A DNA stretch of 64,000 bases from Smallanthus sonchifolius (lineage: Eukaryota > Streptophyta > Magnoliopsida > Asterales > Asteraceae): the NCBI GenBank assembly GCA_023525975.1, contig CM042029.1, forward strand, positions 88,146,849-88,210,848, in the 5' to 3' direction. Below are positions 12,091 to 23,473 of the stretch, piece after piece. The notes beneath the pieces are model-generated. The model did no database searches and was not told where the DNA came from. It was given only the letters and a program-made list of their open reading frames with translations. The first letter of the stretch is position 1, and every line of letters begins with the position of its first letter. A program made the translations under genes and the position numbers.

Positions 12091-12336
12091 TGGTGAAGAG
12101 GACAAGATGAATCAATTGTTGTCTAAACTGGATTTTAATTCTAAACAAATTGTGGCTCTAGTCTAGTGGTTTCACTCCACAAAATTGCAAAGGGGTATGG
12201 GTTCGAGGCCTACCCCCGCCCCCTTGCTTCTCTCTCTTGTATGTTTTGTTTCAAGCGTACTTAAACACACACCTGAGAATATTCTTGTATATCTTTTTGC
12301 AAATAACAAGAATTATATGTCTTTAGTAGGTTTTCT
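12091..12336 (+). repeat. tRNA-derived SINE-like copy 2
   Basis: Second member of the tandem pair, with A box TGGCTCTAGTCTAGTGGT and B box GGGTTCGAGGCC. It keeps a body of about 40 bp with CTTGTATGTTTTG that copy 1 lacks, which suggests copy 1 is the deleted version. Confidence 0.55.
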
Positions 12337-12746
12337 TAAATGAAAGGGTTATAAAATATTTTTTAAATACCAAAATGTTTTTAAATTTTGTGCATGAACA
12401 CCAAAGGGAGAAATAAATTCAAGTTACGATAATAATTGTAAATTTTCGCAACTTTAATTTCACGCACAAGGATTTATTTCGGTTTTACATTTAAAATTAA
12501 GGTACAAACCTCTTAACAACTTATGTACACGGATTTGGTTTCCACTACCTCGTAATTGGGAATCTAATTCATTATCGTATGCTTTATTATGAAGGATCTG
12601 TAGTGTTAATTATATATAGTTATATAGGTATATTGTTTTATTTTCAAATACTGAATATGACGCACTGAGCTACTGAATATGATGCACCGAACTACTGAAT
12701 GTGATTATGGGACGTACCGAATGTGAACTACCGAATTTGACACACT
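12337..12746. other. intergenic DNA ending in a degenerate GAACTACTGAATGTGA repeat
   Basis: From about 12650 the sequence contains degenerate iterations of a CTACTGAATRTGA / CACCGAACT unit. The TRIM and the Copia element both landed in this repeat, and the same unit resumes right of the Copia element at 34331. No gene. Confidence 0.5.
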
Positions 12747-12751
12747 GAACT

Positions 12752-13175
12752 TGTAACAGCCCAAGCAAATCGTACCAAGATATTGTCTGCTTTGCCCCTG
12801 ATGGGATGCCCATCAAGGAACTCACGATTTTGTTTTCACCATGTGAGTTACTCACCAGGCAAAACGCGTCTTGATAGAGAAGGTATCCACCCCCTTATAA
12901 GGAAGGCTTCGTTTTCTCCCACAACCGATGTGGTCTATTACAATCCACCCCCCTTACGGAGCTCAGCGTTCTCGCTGGCACCCTAGCTCTGATACCGTCT
13001 GTAACAACCCAAGCAAACCGTACCAAGATATTATCCGCTTTGCCCCCGATGGGTTGCCCATCCAGGAATTCACGGTTTTGTTTTCACCCATGCAAAACGT
13101 GTCTTGATAGAGAAGATATTCACCCCCTTATAAGGAAGACTTCGTTCTCCCCCTCAACCGATGTGGGATATTACA
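12752..13175 (-). mobile_element. TRIM (miniature LTR retrotransposon), complete
   Basis: Two direct LTR copies, 12752-12942 and 13000-13175, both run TGTAA...TTACA. Read on the minus strand, the internal 57 bp start with GGTATCAGAGC, complementary to the 3' end of initiator Met-tRNA (primer-binding site, 12986-12996). They end with the purine tract AAGGGGGGTGGA next to the other LTR (about 12945-12956). The flanks carry the 5-bp duplication GAACT (12747-12751 and 13176-13180). There is no coding capacity, so it must be mobilised in trans. Confidence 0.85.
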
Positions 13176-13180
13176 GAACT

Positions 13181-13972
13181 TGTAGGATCATGAGAATACA
13201 AGATGGTTCTGTTCTTAGTTGAGGTTGGCGGAAACAAAATCAACTACACAATTTATAATCAAGTAAACACAAAGAATACTGATAAACACTGTTGTATTAA
13301 GCTTTTGTGAATGCAAAGACTACAAGTGAGAAACTCAATGAATAAGTATGACAAGCACTACAAGCACACTTACAATGAAGTGGCAACTCAGTATTTATAG
13401 TAACTTAGAATCAAGACAGACCCTTGATTCTAAGGATCAGATCGAACACAAGCCGTTGATCTTGTTTATTAATTTACATTACACGTAAAGGCTAATATAG
13501 TTAACTTTACTGAAACGTTTTCTTTATTCATGATTGTTTGCATGTTTGGAGAAGTGTATTGTTGTCCGTCATTGGTTGACCATAGCGGTTCCTTCTGCTT
13601 TGAGTCTGTCAGTTGCTTTTGCAGAAAGGTGTCAGAGACGCTTGGCCTGGATAGTCAGCTGCAACGTTTGGTTTTCAGTGAATAGAGCTATCAGCTGCAA
13701 AGAGTGAAGGTTACTGCTGGTAAGCCTATCAGCAGCAAACATGGATGACCGCTGCTGATAAGCCTATCAGCAGCAACTTGTGCTGAATGCTGCTGATAAG
13801 CCTATCAGCAGCAACTTGTGCTGAATGCTGCTGATAAGCCTATCAGCAGCAACTTGTACTGAATGCTGCTGATAAGCCTATCAGCAGCAACTTGTGCTGA
13901 ATGCTGCTGATAAGCCTATCAGCAGCATTTGTACTTAGAATAATTTTGTAACAATCAGTCTTTGGTTCTACA
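13181..13972 (-). repeat. Copia 3' LTR (792 bp) with palindromic 38-bp array
   Basis: Runs TGTAGG...TCTACA. At 13751-13927 a 38-bp unit is repeated four times plus a partial. Each unit contains a perfect hairpin with arms GCTGCTGATA and TATCAGCAGC around AGCC. The other LTR has two fewer units, which with a 6-bp difference accounts for the whole 70-bp length difference. Confidence 0.9.
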
Positions 13973-13984
13973 AACTCCCCCTAG
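13973..13984 (-). other. Copia polypurine tract
   Basis: On the minus strand this reads CTAGGGGGAGTT, immediately before the 3' LTR. It is the usual plus-strand primer position. Confidence 0.75.
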
Positions 13985-14005
13985 ACTGATGCTACCAAAA
14001 TTCTT

Positions 14006-15124
14006 CTAGTCCCTTTGTTGCTGAAGCTTTTGCATATGGCTGACTATTCTTTCTACCTCATAGCCTCTTTGATCCTTGCTGGGATTATTCAATGGAAGTT
14101 CAGACAGAGTCTTGATGTCTTTGTGTGGCATTTTGTAGATAGCTTTGCTTGAACATCTCATCTGTTGCTTCTTTACATCAATCAAAGTGAATTCATCCAA
14201 ATCAGCATTATAGGACCAAGATACAAATGGAGAGTGAGACTTGAGTGGTTTGATATTCATGACCACATCTTTGCTAGGATTGAAGTAGTGTCTGATAGTA
14301 GCATAAGATGTTTCTCACTCTCATTTGTAGGCTTATGAGCTTCACCCAGCTCTAAAATTCTGTGAAGATCGGAATCAGGTAATTGCATAACCTCATCAAC
14401 AGACCTGTAAGTGGATCTTCTTCTCTCAGTTCTCCCCCTGAAGATCTCAAACACTTGATCTTGTGAATTGTAGAACCAGTTAACTATATTTCTTGAGTCT
14501 TCTGGTTTAGGAGTGGGTTTGGGTATCTTCAAGGGAGGCTGTTGATGAGTGGGAGCTGGGTGGGATGACTTGGACTTTTTGGGTGGAGGAGTGGAAGGCT
14601 TGGGGATGTTTGAGGATGGTGTTTGGAGAGAGGAAGTAGTTTCTGGTGCAGAGGTTCTTTGTTTCTTGACTGGTCTCTTTTCCAGTCTTTCTTCCTCTTC
14701 CTTTTTCACTGTTGTATACAGGGCTTGTAGGTTCATGAAGGACATGGGACCTAACCTTTTTCCACTTTCTCCCCTTGCCTTAAGGAAGTCAGTCATCTTC
14801 TTCCTTTCTTCATGGGTCCTTAGATTAAGGGCAATGGCTTTCTTTGACTTCTATTGAGCTTTTTCTTTCTCTTCATCTTTCTTTTTCCTTGCCAATTCCC
14901 CCTGCTGACCCATGAAGGCTCTATAGATCTCTTTGTTTGACAGTTTTTCAAGGTAGTCTGCATCCTCACCTTGAGAGATCAGAGCTTCAGTCCACTCCTC
15001 CCTTAATTCTTTTGCTAATTTAGAATCAGTGATTCTAAACTTAGCATCTTCCTTCCTTTTCTTTTTAGCTTCTTCTTCTTCTTCTTCTTTTGCAAACTGT
15101 TCCTGCAGCTGTCTAGCAAGTTGT
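14006..15124 (-). pseudogene. 3' part of Copia post-pol (env-like) ORF
   Basis: Continuation of the ORF at 23474-26640, separated from it by the nested Gypsy. If the Gypsy and one GTTGT duplication are subtracted, the codon phase is preserved. The piece begins with a coiled-coil-like, highly charged segment (glutamate and lysine runs). It meets a TAG at 14851-14853 and then a proline/serine/lysine-rich stretch with KKQRTS and KKSKSS patches. A change of frame near 14310 is needed to reach the last conserved-looking block (VSWSYN, DLDEFTLIDVKK) ending at 14006. I recognise no catalytic domain. Calling it env-like rests only on position in SIRE-type elements, not on a fusion peptide or membrane anchor. 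Confidence 0.6.
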
Positions 15125-17300
15125 TGTAACATCCCAAATAATGACAAGACAAATAGAAAAGGGAAATAAAGTGGGCTTGGCCAAAATTTCGGCCCATGGG
15201 CCGAAAAGAAAAGGGGGAAACCCCATTACAAAACAGCAGCTTCAACTCAAACCCCTCTCATTTCATCTTCCTGCGCAAGAATACTAGAGAGAGAGAGAGA
15301 GAGCGATCGGCTTGTGAAGAAAACCGCAAGGAGAAGACTCAAGGGCTCGGGAATCATCCGACTCCACCATTTCAACGCATAGCAACAGAAATCGGGCCTG
15401 TTGAGGTAAGCATCGCCTCTGATTATGAGTCTTTGCATGTCTCGGGTTTAAATCAAATAAAGATACGATTTTTGCATACGAAACTTGAAACAAATCACGT
15501 ATTTGAACTCAAGAACGATAAAGGAAGGTGTTTAACGTAAAATGCCCAAGGTTTAATCGATTGGAAATAAGTTGGCTGGAGCAAGGTTCTGGTCAGGGAA
15601 GATGCAGACCCATGACTCGAAACTATAGTTTCGATACATACAGACCCGTCGAAACTACTCTAGTTTCGATAGTCATGTTTGACTCGAAACTATCTAGTTT
15701 CGATAGCAGCCAATGACTCGAAACTACCATAGTTTCGATAGGAACTCAGGACTCGAAACTACCTAGTTTCGAGTGTCACCTTGAACCTAAACTAAGATTT
15801 TTCATAAGTTAATGACTCGAAACTACCATAGTTTCGATAGGATCTCATGACTCGAAACTACCTAGTTTCGATAGAAGGATTATGACTCGAAACTACCTAG
15901 TTTCGAGTGTAAGACCATAGCTCGAAACTACCATAGTTTTGATGCGACCCACCTCCCGAAACTACTGAGTTCAAGCATAGTAATGTCTAGTGTCATCTAG
16001 GAGCACCATCTTATGTGTATGACTTTATTATACAGATCGTGAGTGACATTAGTGAAGCCCAGTAGCCAGCTTAGTGTATTACAGAAACTACTCATCAGGT
16101 GAGTTCTATGTGCCCCCTTCTATGTTATATGCAAATGTTTTCAAATGTTTTGGGGCTGAAATGTATACACTAAGTGAATAAAGGTTATGAATGTTAATGT
16201 GATCATATGTGTTATACAAGTATATATATATACCTATACACGAAAGAGAAATTATGAATAAAGAATGAAAAGCATGATTATAAAGAATGAACGAAAGTAT
16301 AACACCATATGAAAGAATGAAATCCTGCTTTATATCCATGTATATATTGCTTGCAAAGAATGAAATGAATGAATGTCATAACATATAAGAATGAAATCTT
16401 GCTTTATATCCATGTATATATTGCTTGCCAAGTACAGAAAATGTTATGGACACTTCGATGATAACGGCTACTTCGGTAGACGGACGACCATGTGACTATT
16501 TTATAACCGGGACAAGTGCGCTCCTTCATCGGCTAGGACGTACGAATGCCATTAATGGACGGTCGAAGCAATTGGCATATTATAGTAGAACGGTTGTATA
16601 AATAATAGTCGCATGGGAAACGGATACCCTCGGGTAGACGGGCGAATTACGGCCTACGACGGTAGGACGGTTGTAAGTCATGACGGACGGACAAAGATTG
16701 CCGGACGGTTGTAAGAATAAAATGACGGACGGCACTAGTTGCCGGACGGTTGTAAGTATAGGTGGGCCATGACGATGGACCACGGCGATTGTCTTTGTGA
16801 CATTCGTAAGCAAATGACGGGTTGATCACCCTTATAGAGTATGACCCATGAAATTAAAGAAAGAAAGAAAAGAAAGAAAAGGTGAATGCATATGTATATA
16901 TATATGAAATCACAAAGATACAGAAAAGAAAGATGAAAGAAAGACAAAAGTTCTGAATACGTATTTATATGAATGACTATACAGTAATGCATACTTATAA
17001 AGTAAAGAATAGAATGTTTATATCAAATTGCATTAAACTAGAACTCACCAGCGTTAGCTGACTTTTAGTATACATTTCAGGTAAAGGAAGAAAAGGTCGT
17101 GCGATGGCGTGAAGGTTACCCGGCACAAGACTGACATCCCACTTTTGTTTGTTAAGACAATGTTGTGTTTTTAATTGTTAAGACTTCCGCTGTTATGTAA
17201 TGTAATTGAATGATGAAGGTTTTTAATTTAAGTTCAGTATTTATGGCTATGTTTATGAGTAAATCCAACAAGTGAGGTCACCCGGGAAAGGGGCCTTACA
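15125..17300 (+). repeat. Gypsy 5' LTR with palindromic array
   Basis: Runs TGTAACATCCC...GGCCTTACA. At about 15617-15960 there are about ten spaced copies of a palindrome with arms CGAAACTA and TAGTTTCG. Most copies are preceded by GACT, and the spacers vary. A second block at about 16470-16760 repeats GGACGGTTGTAAG-like units. A GAGA microsatellite lies near 15291-15302. Confidence 0.9.
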
Positions 17301-17303
17301 AGT

Positions 17304-17315
17304 TGGTATCAGAGC
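17304..17315 (+). other. Gypsy primer-binding site (initiator Met-tRNA)
   Basis: TGGTATCAGAGC starts three bases after the 5' LTR. It is complementary to the 3' end of plant initiator Met-tRNA. Confidence 0.9.
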
Positions 17316-20042
17316 AATAGTTTGAGAGATTCAGACATCCCTAAATGTCTGAACTCAAACTGATAATGGGACCAACGCATGGATGTCAGTACGGGTAGCC
17401 AACGCCAACGCCAAAACAAGTAAGTAAGTATCAATGTCAACATATGTAACTCAGTGTAGATGCCTTAGCTTAGGACACATGCCTTAGTTACCAATGTCAC
17501 TACTGATATGAATAGTTACACATAGGACATATGATGGTAGACAATTTGAGCACATGAGTACAGTAAATGGTTAATAATAACACGTAGCTACTGTTATCAA
17601 TCTTTTACTGTGTAAGTGTGTCTCGATTTGTCGTCCGTCGTATGAACTCACCGTAGAGAGCGAAAGAGATGTTAGTCTAATACTATGAAATGCACATGAA
17701 TTATAAGAACGGTGAGATCCATGTGAGGTGAATCACAAACAACGAGCAGAAGTTCGATAAACCACAAAGAAAGAAAGATGGCGGAATATCAACGGTCCAA
17801 GTAGATCAGTAACGAACATTCATGAACGACTTCCGTCAACAAGGAGTTCAAAAAGGGAAGAACGATACATGGATTAAACATCGTTTATAGAAGACATCTA
17901 AATTATGAAGCATTATAAGATGAGTCAGGAACTCACAAGTAAGGTAAGTTGGCAATTACGTCAGGATCCACGTAATTGTAAATTTACATGTGCTCGTGCA
18001 TACTGATGAACCTTATCGTGTGGATTAATACACATGTCACCAAAAACAATTTAATCACTCCAACCAAGACTATGAGATTAGTCACCTAAGTAATGGCGAT
18101 TGTAACGAATTAGCAAGACGAATGATGGCAACAACGACACACCAAAGGTGGAATGAGAAGGAATGGAACCCTAAATGAAGTTTACTGAATTTGAGTGACA
18201 CGAAGAAACAAGTTTAGAAAGATTGACGAAACCTGGTCCGGAACCTGATGCAACAGTGATGGAAGTAGTAAATCAATCAAACACAAAGAAATGGAAAGAT
18301 TTGCACTAGAAGAGGATTAGTATGAGGATGATGAGAGGGCCTATCAAGCCCCAGTGAGAAGGTTGCTTCGCATGGCAGCCCGCAAACGAAGAAGACCAAT
18401 TAAGTAGAATTTGAGGAACTCAACACTTGTTTGTTTCGAATTGGGAAAGTAACTACCAAGGATTACACGTTAAGTATGAGACATGAGTGCTACATATGTC
18501 AGACAAGCACACGTTTAGAGAACTGCTTTTGAACAGGAATTGTCTATGCTTAACACAAACACCATATGATGAATAAACATTGGTCTACTGTCTAAGTATG
18601 CAAGAGTATGAAGGAAATAAGCACACGAGTATATGTCCAAGAAATATATGAGTGCACGAATACACAAATGGCATCTCTCCATGCAAAATACAACCCCAGA
18701 TAAACTACTATGAGTATTCGCTAAAACGAGAAGATAGACATACAAACGACAACAAATGACTAGAACCGTGATGTTAATTAGGGCGTGCAGGCAAAACCAA
18801 ATGAAACCAGATCCAACCCAAGGATTGTTGTTCAGGATGGATGTGAAAGGCAAGCCCAATAGTGTGAAGTAAGGCGTAAGTGGAAGCAAGGACTCAAGAC
18901 GAGTCAGAAAACACTCTACGATGATTAAGTCAAGTCAAGAGCACGTGAGACTACTGAAATTGAAAGGCCAGTAAGGAACCTAATGAGACCAGAAAGGAAA
19001 GGAATAAATCGAGTATCACCACACGTGTCAACTAATTAAACAAACCTACGAATGAAATTCTAAAAGAATAACATACGGAAACTGTTAACGGTCACGAAAA
19101 GTTATAAAATATATATTTTTGGTCACAAGGGATGCCAATCCCTAAGACCATCCAGTGATATGAAGTAAGAGTGGTACGTAATAGACTAATGATGAGAAAT
19201 GTGAAACCATGATGAGTATGTTTTAAAGAAAGACAAGAATGGAGTTACGTGTATAGGAATATGAATGTAAAAAAAAAATCGTATACCTAGTGTTCCGTCT
19301 GAATGAATACCTTCCCGACAAGTTTGGTATGATAAAGTAAGGATTCATATGGTTCCTTCGGGAACGAAGCAATATGGTTCCTTCGGGAACGCAACAGTAT
19401 AGTCCCTACGGGAACAAAACGATAAGGTTCCTTCAGGAACGAAATGATACGGTTCCTTCGGGAACGAGATAATAGGATTCATTCGGGAACGACATGGTAT
19501 GCTCTTTCGAGAACGAATACACCAAGGATAATATATGAAGTACACGTAATAACCGAAGCAACTTAGAAAGAGAATGATAACAACTACCTAGAGCATATAG
19601 TAGGCAATTTAAACAAGATACTAGAATATCAAAGGGACGCTTCTAAGTGTTGATAAGAGTTCATGGCCCGCTCAGCATGACTAATCCACGCAAATGCTTG
19701 GTGGATTCGAGTTAAGCCCACCCACGAGAGGTACATCAGATTAAAGTAAGTTATACCATTCAATACAACATCCGAAGAAACCATAATAAAGGAGAAGGGG
19801 TAGTAGTAACGTGTAAACCCTAACTACACGCAATTCACCTGTGGCATTGAATGTTTATATTATTTTCATGAAGCAGAACAAGTGAGTTACAGAAACTTAA
19901 GTGACAACCTAGTCATGACGGACAGATTTATAATCATGTATAAGAGACATCCCAAATCTATTTCTACTTAAAACACGAGACCCGTTTAGGACTTAGGTTG
20001 TCAAGGAACAAAAAGAGAAGGTGTTAGACTTTAATAAACAAA
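17316..20042. other. non-coding Gypsy interior
   Basis: This is the stretch where gag, protease, RT and RNaseH should be, but no open frame of useful length exists on the plus strand. The only long minus-strand frame (about 18515-18889) has no recognisable motif. The DNA is purine-rich. It is either replaced non-coding sequence, as in LARD-type elements, or decayed beyond recognition. The near identity of the LTRs argues against slow decay after insertion. Confidence 0.6.
19351..19520. repeat. tandem hairpin array with TTCG loops
   Basis: Seven units at about 25-26 bp spacing contain GGTTCCTTCGGGAACG or close variants. Each folds as GTTCC-TTCG-GGAAC, the very stable UUCG-tetraloop form if transcribed. 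Some variants keep pairing (for example CAGG in the loop side), while others lose a pair. Confidence 0.75.
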
Positions 20043-21221
20043 ATGTATCAAGACTTGAAGAAAGAGTACTGGTGGCCTGGCATGAAGAATGATGTGACAG
20101 AATACGTGAGCAAGTGCCTAACGTGTTCTCTAGTTAAGGCCGAGCACCAGAAACCATGCGGTAAAATGCAACCTTTACCAATACCGGAATGGAAGTGGGA
20201 AGAGATCACAATGGACTTCATTACCAAGCTACCGCGAACAGCTAAAGGCAATGATACCATTTGGGTGATCGTCGACCGCTTGACAAAGAGTGCTCACTTC
20301 TTGCCAATACGAGAAACTTCTTCTTCTGAAAAGCTAGCAGAAGTATTTATCAAGGAAATTGTGAGCAGACATGGTATGCCGCTGTCGATTGTGTCTGACA
20401 GGGATACTAGATTCACGTCAAGGTTTTGGAAGAAATTCAATGAAGCAATGGGCACTAGACTGAACATCAGCACCGCTTACCACCCCCAAACCGATGGACA
20501 ATCGGAAAGGACCATTCAGACCTTGGAGGACATGCTCCGGGCCTGTATCATTGACTTCGGTGGGAGTTGGGACAGCCATCTACCATTGGCAGAATTTTCA
20601 TATAACAACAGCTATCACTCGACTATTGGCATGCCGCCATTTGAAATGTTGTATGGGAGGAAATGTAGGACCCCGGTTTGTTGGGGGGAAATTGGACAGA
20701 AGGATTTTGCAAGTCTCGAAGTGGTCAAAGCTACTTCTGAGAAATTTGATCAAATCAAGGCTCGTATGAAAGCCGCAAAAGACAGACAGAAATCATACGC
20801 GGATAAGAGAAGGAGGGATTTAGAGTTTCAAGTAGGGGACATGGTACTGTTGAAAGTATCACCGTGGAAAGGAATCATTCGGTTCAGAAAGCGTGGCAAA
20901 CTAAGTCCAAGGTTTGTCGGACCTTTCAAGATTGTAGCAAGAGTGGGTCAAGTTGCTTACAGACTCGACCTACCCGTCGAGCTTAGTGGAATACACCCTA
21001 CGTTCCACGTGTCGCACTTACGCAAGTGCCTAGCTGACGACACAACTCACATACCTTACGACGAGATCGAAGTGGATAACAGTCTAAATTATGTAGAGGA
21101 ACCAATAGCCATTCTTGACCGAGCTGAGAAACGATTACGCAATAAGTCGATTCCTTTAGTCAAAATACAATGGAAACACAGAAAGGGTCCGAGGCTACTT
21201 GGGAGAAAGAAGACGAGATGA
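20043..21221 (+). pseudogene. Gypsy integrase C-terminal part with GPF/Y module and broken chromodomain
   Basis: The open frame of 392 codons starts at MYQDLKK, inside the integrase zinc finger. The CxxC half (CLTC) is present but the HH half is absent, and upstream DNA shows no homology, which indicates a deletion breakpoint at about 20040. The catalytic D, D and E are visible in TMDFITKLP, VSDRDTRF and DGQSERTIQTLED. The GPF/Y module (RFVGPFKI ... HPTFHVSHLRKC) follows. A chromodomain-like tail (YVEEPIAILDRAEKRL, VKIQWKHRKGP) is then cut short because the frame shifts by one base near 21190. The alternative frame runs on to a TAA at about 21250. Position and tail type fit Tekay/Del. Confidence 0.9.
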
Positions 21222-21278
21222 AGGAACTGTATCCCCAGTTGTTTAACGTGTAACAGGTTTCGAGGACGAAACCTCATT

Positions 21279-21290
21279 AAGGAGGGTAGA
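21279..21290 (+). other. Gypsy polypurine tract
   Basis: AAGGAGGGTAGA, two bases before the 3' LTR at 21293. Confidence 0.8.
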
Positions 21291-21292
21291 CT

Positions 21293-23468
21293 TGTAACAT
21301 CCCAAATAATGACAAGACAAATAGAAAAGGGAAATAAAGTGGGCTTGGCCAAAATTTTGGCCCATGGGCCGAAAAGAAAAGGGGGAAACCCCATTATAAA
21401 ACAGCAGCTTCAACTCAAACCCCTCTCATTTCATCTTCCTGCGCAAGAATACTAGAGAGAGAGAGAGAGAGCGATCGGCTTGTGAAGAAAACCGCAAGGA
21501 GAAGACTCAAGGGCTCGGGAATCATCCGACTCCACCATTTCAACGCATAGCAACAGAAATCGGGCCTGTTGAGGTAAGCATCGCCTCTGATTATGAGTCT
21601 TTGCATGTCTCGGGTTTAAATCAAATAAAGATACGATTTTTGCATACGAAACTTGAAACAAATCACGTATTTGAACTCAAGAACGATAAAGGAAGGTGTT
21701 TAACGTAAAATGCCCAAGGTTTAATCGATTGGAAATAAGTTGGCTGGAGCAAGGTTCTGGTCAGGGAAGATGCAGACCCATGACTCGAAACTATAGTTTC
21801 GATACATACAGACCCGTCGAAACTACTCTAGTTTCGATAGTCATGTTTGACTCGAAACTATCTAGTTTCGATAGCAGCCAATGACTCGAAACTACCATAG
21901 TTTCGATAGGAACTCAGGACTCGAAACTACCTAGTTTCGAGTGTCACCTTGAACCTAAACTAAGATTTTTCATAAGTTAATGACTCGAAACTACCATAGT
22001 TTCGATAGGATCTCATGACTCGAAACTACCTAGTTTCGATAGAAGGATTATGACTCGAAACTACCTAGTTTCGAGTGTAAGACCATAGCTCGAAACTACC
22101 ATAGTTTTGATGCGACCCACCTCCCGAAACTACTGAGTTCAAGCATAGTAATGTCTAGTGTCATCTAGGAGCACCATCTTATGTGTATGACTTTATTATA
22201 CAGATCGTGAGTGACATTAGTGAAGCCCAGTAGCCAGCTTAGTGTATTACAGAAACTACTCATCAGGTGAGTTCTATGTGCCCCCTTCTATGTTTTGTGC
22301 AAATGTTTTCAAATGTTTTGGGGCTGAAATGTATACACTAAGTGAATAAAGGTTATGAATGTTAATGTGATCATATGTGTTATACAAGTATATATATATA
22401 CCTATACACGAAAGAGAAATTATGAATAAAGAATGAAAAACATGATTATAAAGAATGAACGAAAGTATAACACCATATGAAAGAATGAAATCCTGCTTTA
22501 TATCCATGTATATATTGCTTGCAAAGAATGAAATGAATGAATGTCATAACATATAAGAATGAAATCTTGCTTTATATCCATGTATATATTGCTTTCCAAG
22601 TACAGAAAATGTTATGGACGCTTCGATGATAACGGCTACTTCGGTAGACGGACGACCATGTGACTATTTTATAACCGGGACAAGTGCGCTCCTTCATCGG
22701 ATAGGACGTACGAATGCCATTAATGGACGGTCGAAGCAATTGGCATATTATAGTAGAACGGTTGTATAAATAATAGTCGCATGGGAAACGGATACCCTCG
22801 GGTAGACGGGCGAATTACGGCCTACGACGGTAGGACGGTTGTAAGTCATGACGGACGGACAAAGATTGCCGGACGGTTGTAAGAATAAAATGACGGACGG
22901 CACTAGTTGCCGGACGGTTGTAAGTATAGGTGGGCCATGACGATGGACCACGGCGATTGTCTTTGTGACATTCGTAAGCAAATGACGGGTTGATCACCCT
23001 TATAGAGTATGACCCATGAAATTAAAGAAAGAAAGAAAAGAAAGAAAAGGTGAATGCATATGTATATATATATGAAATCACAAAGATACAGAAAAGAAAG
23101 ATGAAAGAAAGACAAAAGTTCTGAATACGTATTTATATGAATGACTATACAGTAATGCATACTTATAAAGTAAAGAATAGAATGTTTATATCAAATTGCA
23201 TTAAACTAGAACTCACCAGCGTTAGCTGACTTTTAGTATACATTTCAGGTAAAGGAAGAAAAGGTCGTGCGATGGCGTGAAGGTTACCCGGCACAAGACT
23301 GACATCCCACTTTTGTTTGTTAAGACAATGTTGTGTTTTTAATTGTTAAGACTTCCGCTGTTATGTAATGTAATTGAATGATGAAGGTTTTTAATTTAAG
23401 TTCAGTATTTATGGCTATGTTTATGAGTAAATCCAACAAGTGAGGTCACCCGGGAAAGGGGCCTTACA
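21293..23468 (+). repeat. Gypsy 3' LTR
   Basis: Same length as the 5' LTR and nearly identical. Visible differences include C/T changes near 21358 and 21397, two changes in the ATGTTTTGTGC stretch near 22293, and one near 22700. The CGAAACTA palindromic array recurs at about 21785-22128 with the same number and order of units. Confidence 0.92.
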
Positions 23469-23473
23469 GTTGT

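Larger units (their letters stand above)
15125..23468 (+). mobile_element. Ty3/Gypsy chromovirus (Tekay/Del-type), nested, internally deleted
   Basis: Two 2,176-bp LTRs flank an internal region of about 4 kb, with GTTGT duplications at 15120-15124 and 23469-23473. The initiator-Met primer site (17304-17315) and polypurine tract (21279-21290) put it on the plus strand. The only protein is the C-terminal integrase with a chromodomain. Capsid, protease, RT and RNaseH are missing, so it was mobilised by a helper or deleted afterwards. I count about eight single-base LTR differences by eye, making it clearly younger than the host Copia, as nesting requires. Confidence 0.92.

Noticed and set aside
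13751..13927. 38-bp tandem units with palindromes resembling a CRISPR array
   Set aside because: This is a plant nuclear genome, there are no unique spacers (spacers repeat too), no cas genes, and it lies within an LTR.
15247..15716. Short open frames repeated at 21415-21884
   Set aside because: They lie in the Gypsy LTRs, overlap palindromic repeats and have no domain; they are duplicated because the LTR is duplicated.
18515..18889. Minus-strand frame of 124 codons inside the Gypsy
   Set aside because: Antisense to the element, no motif, and atypical composition.
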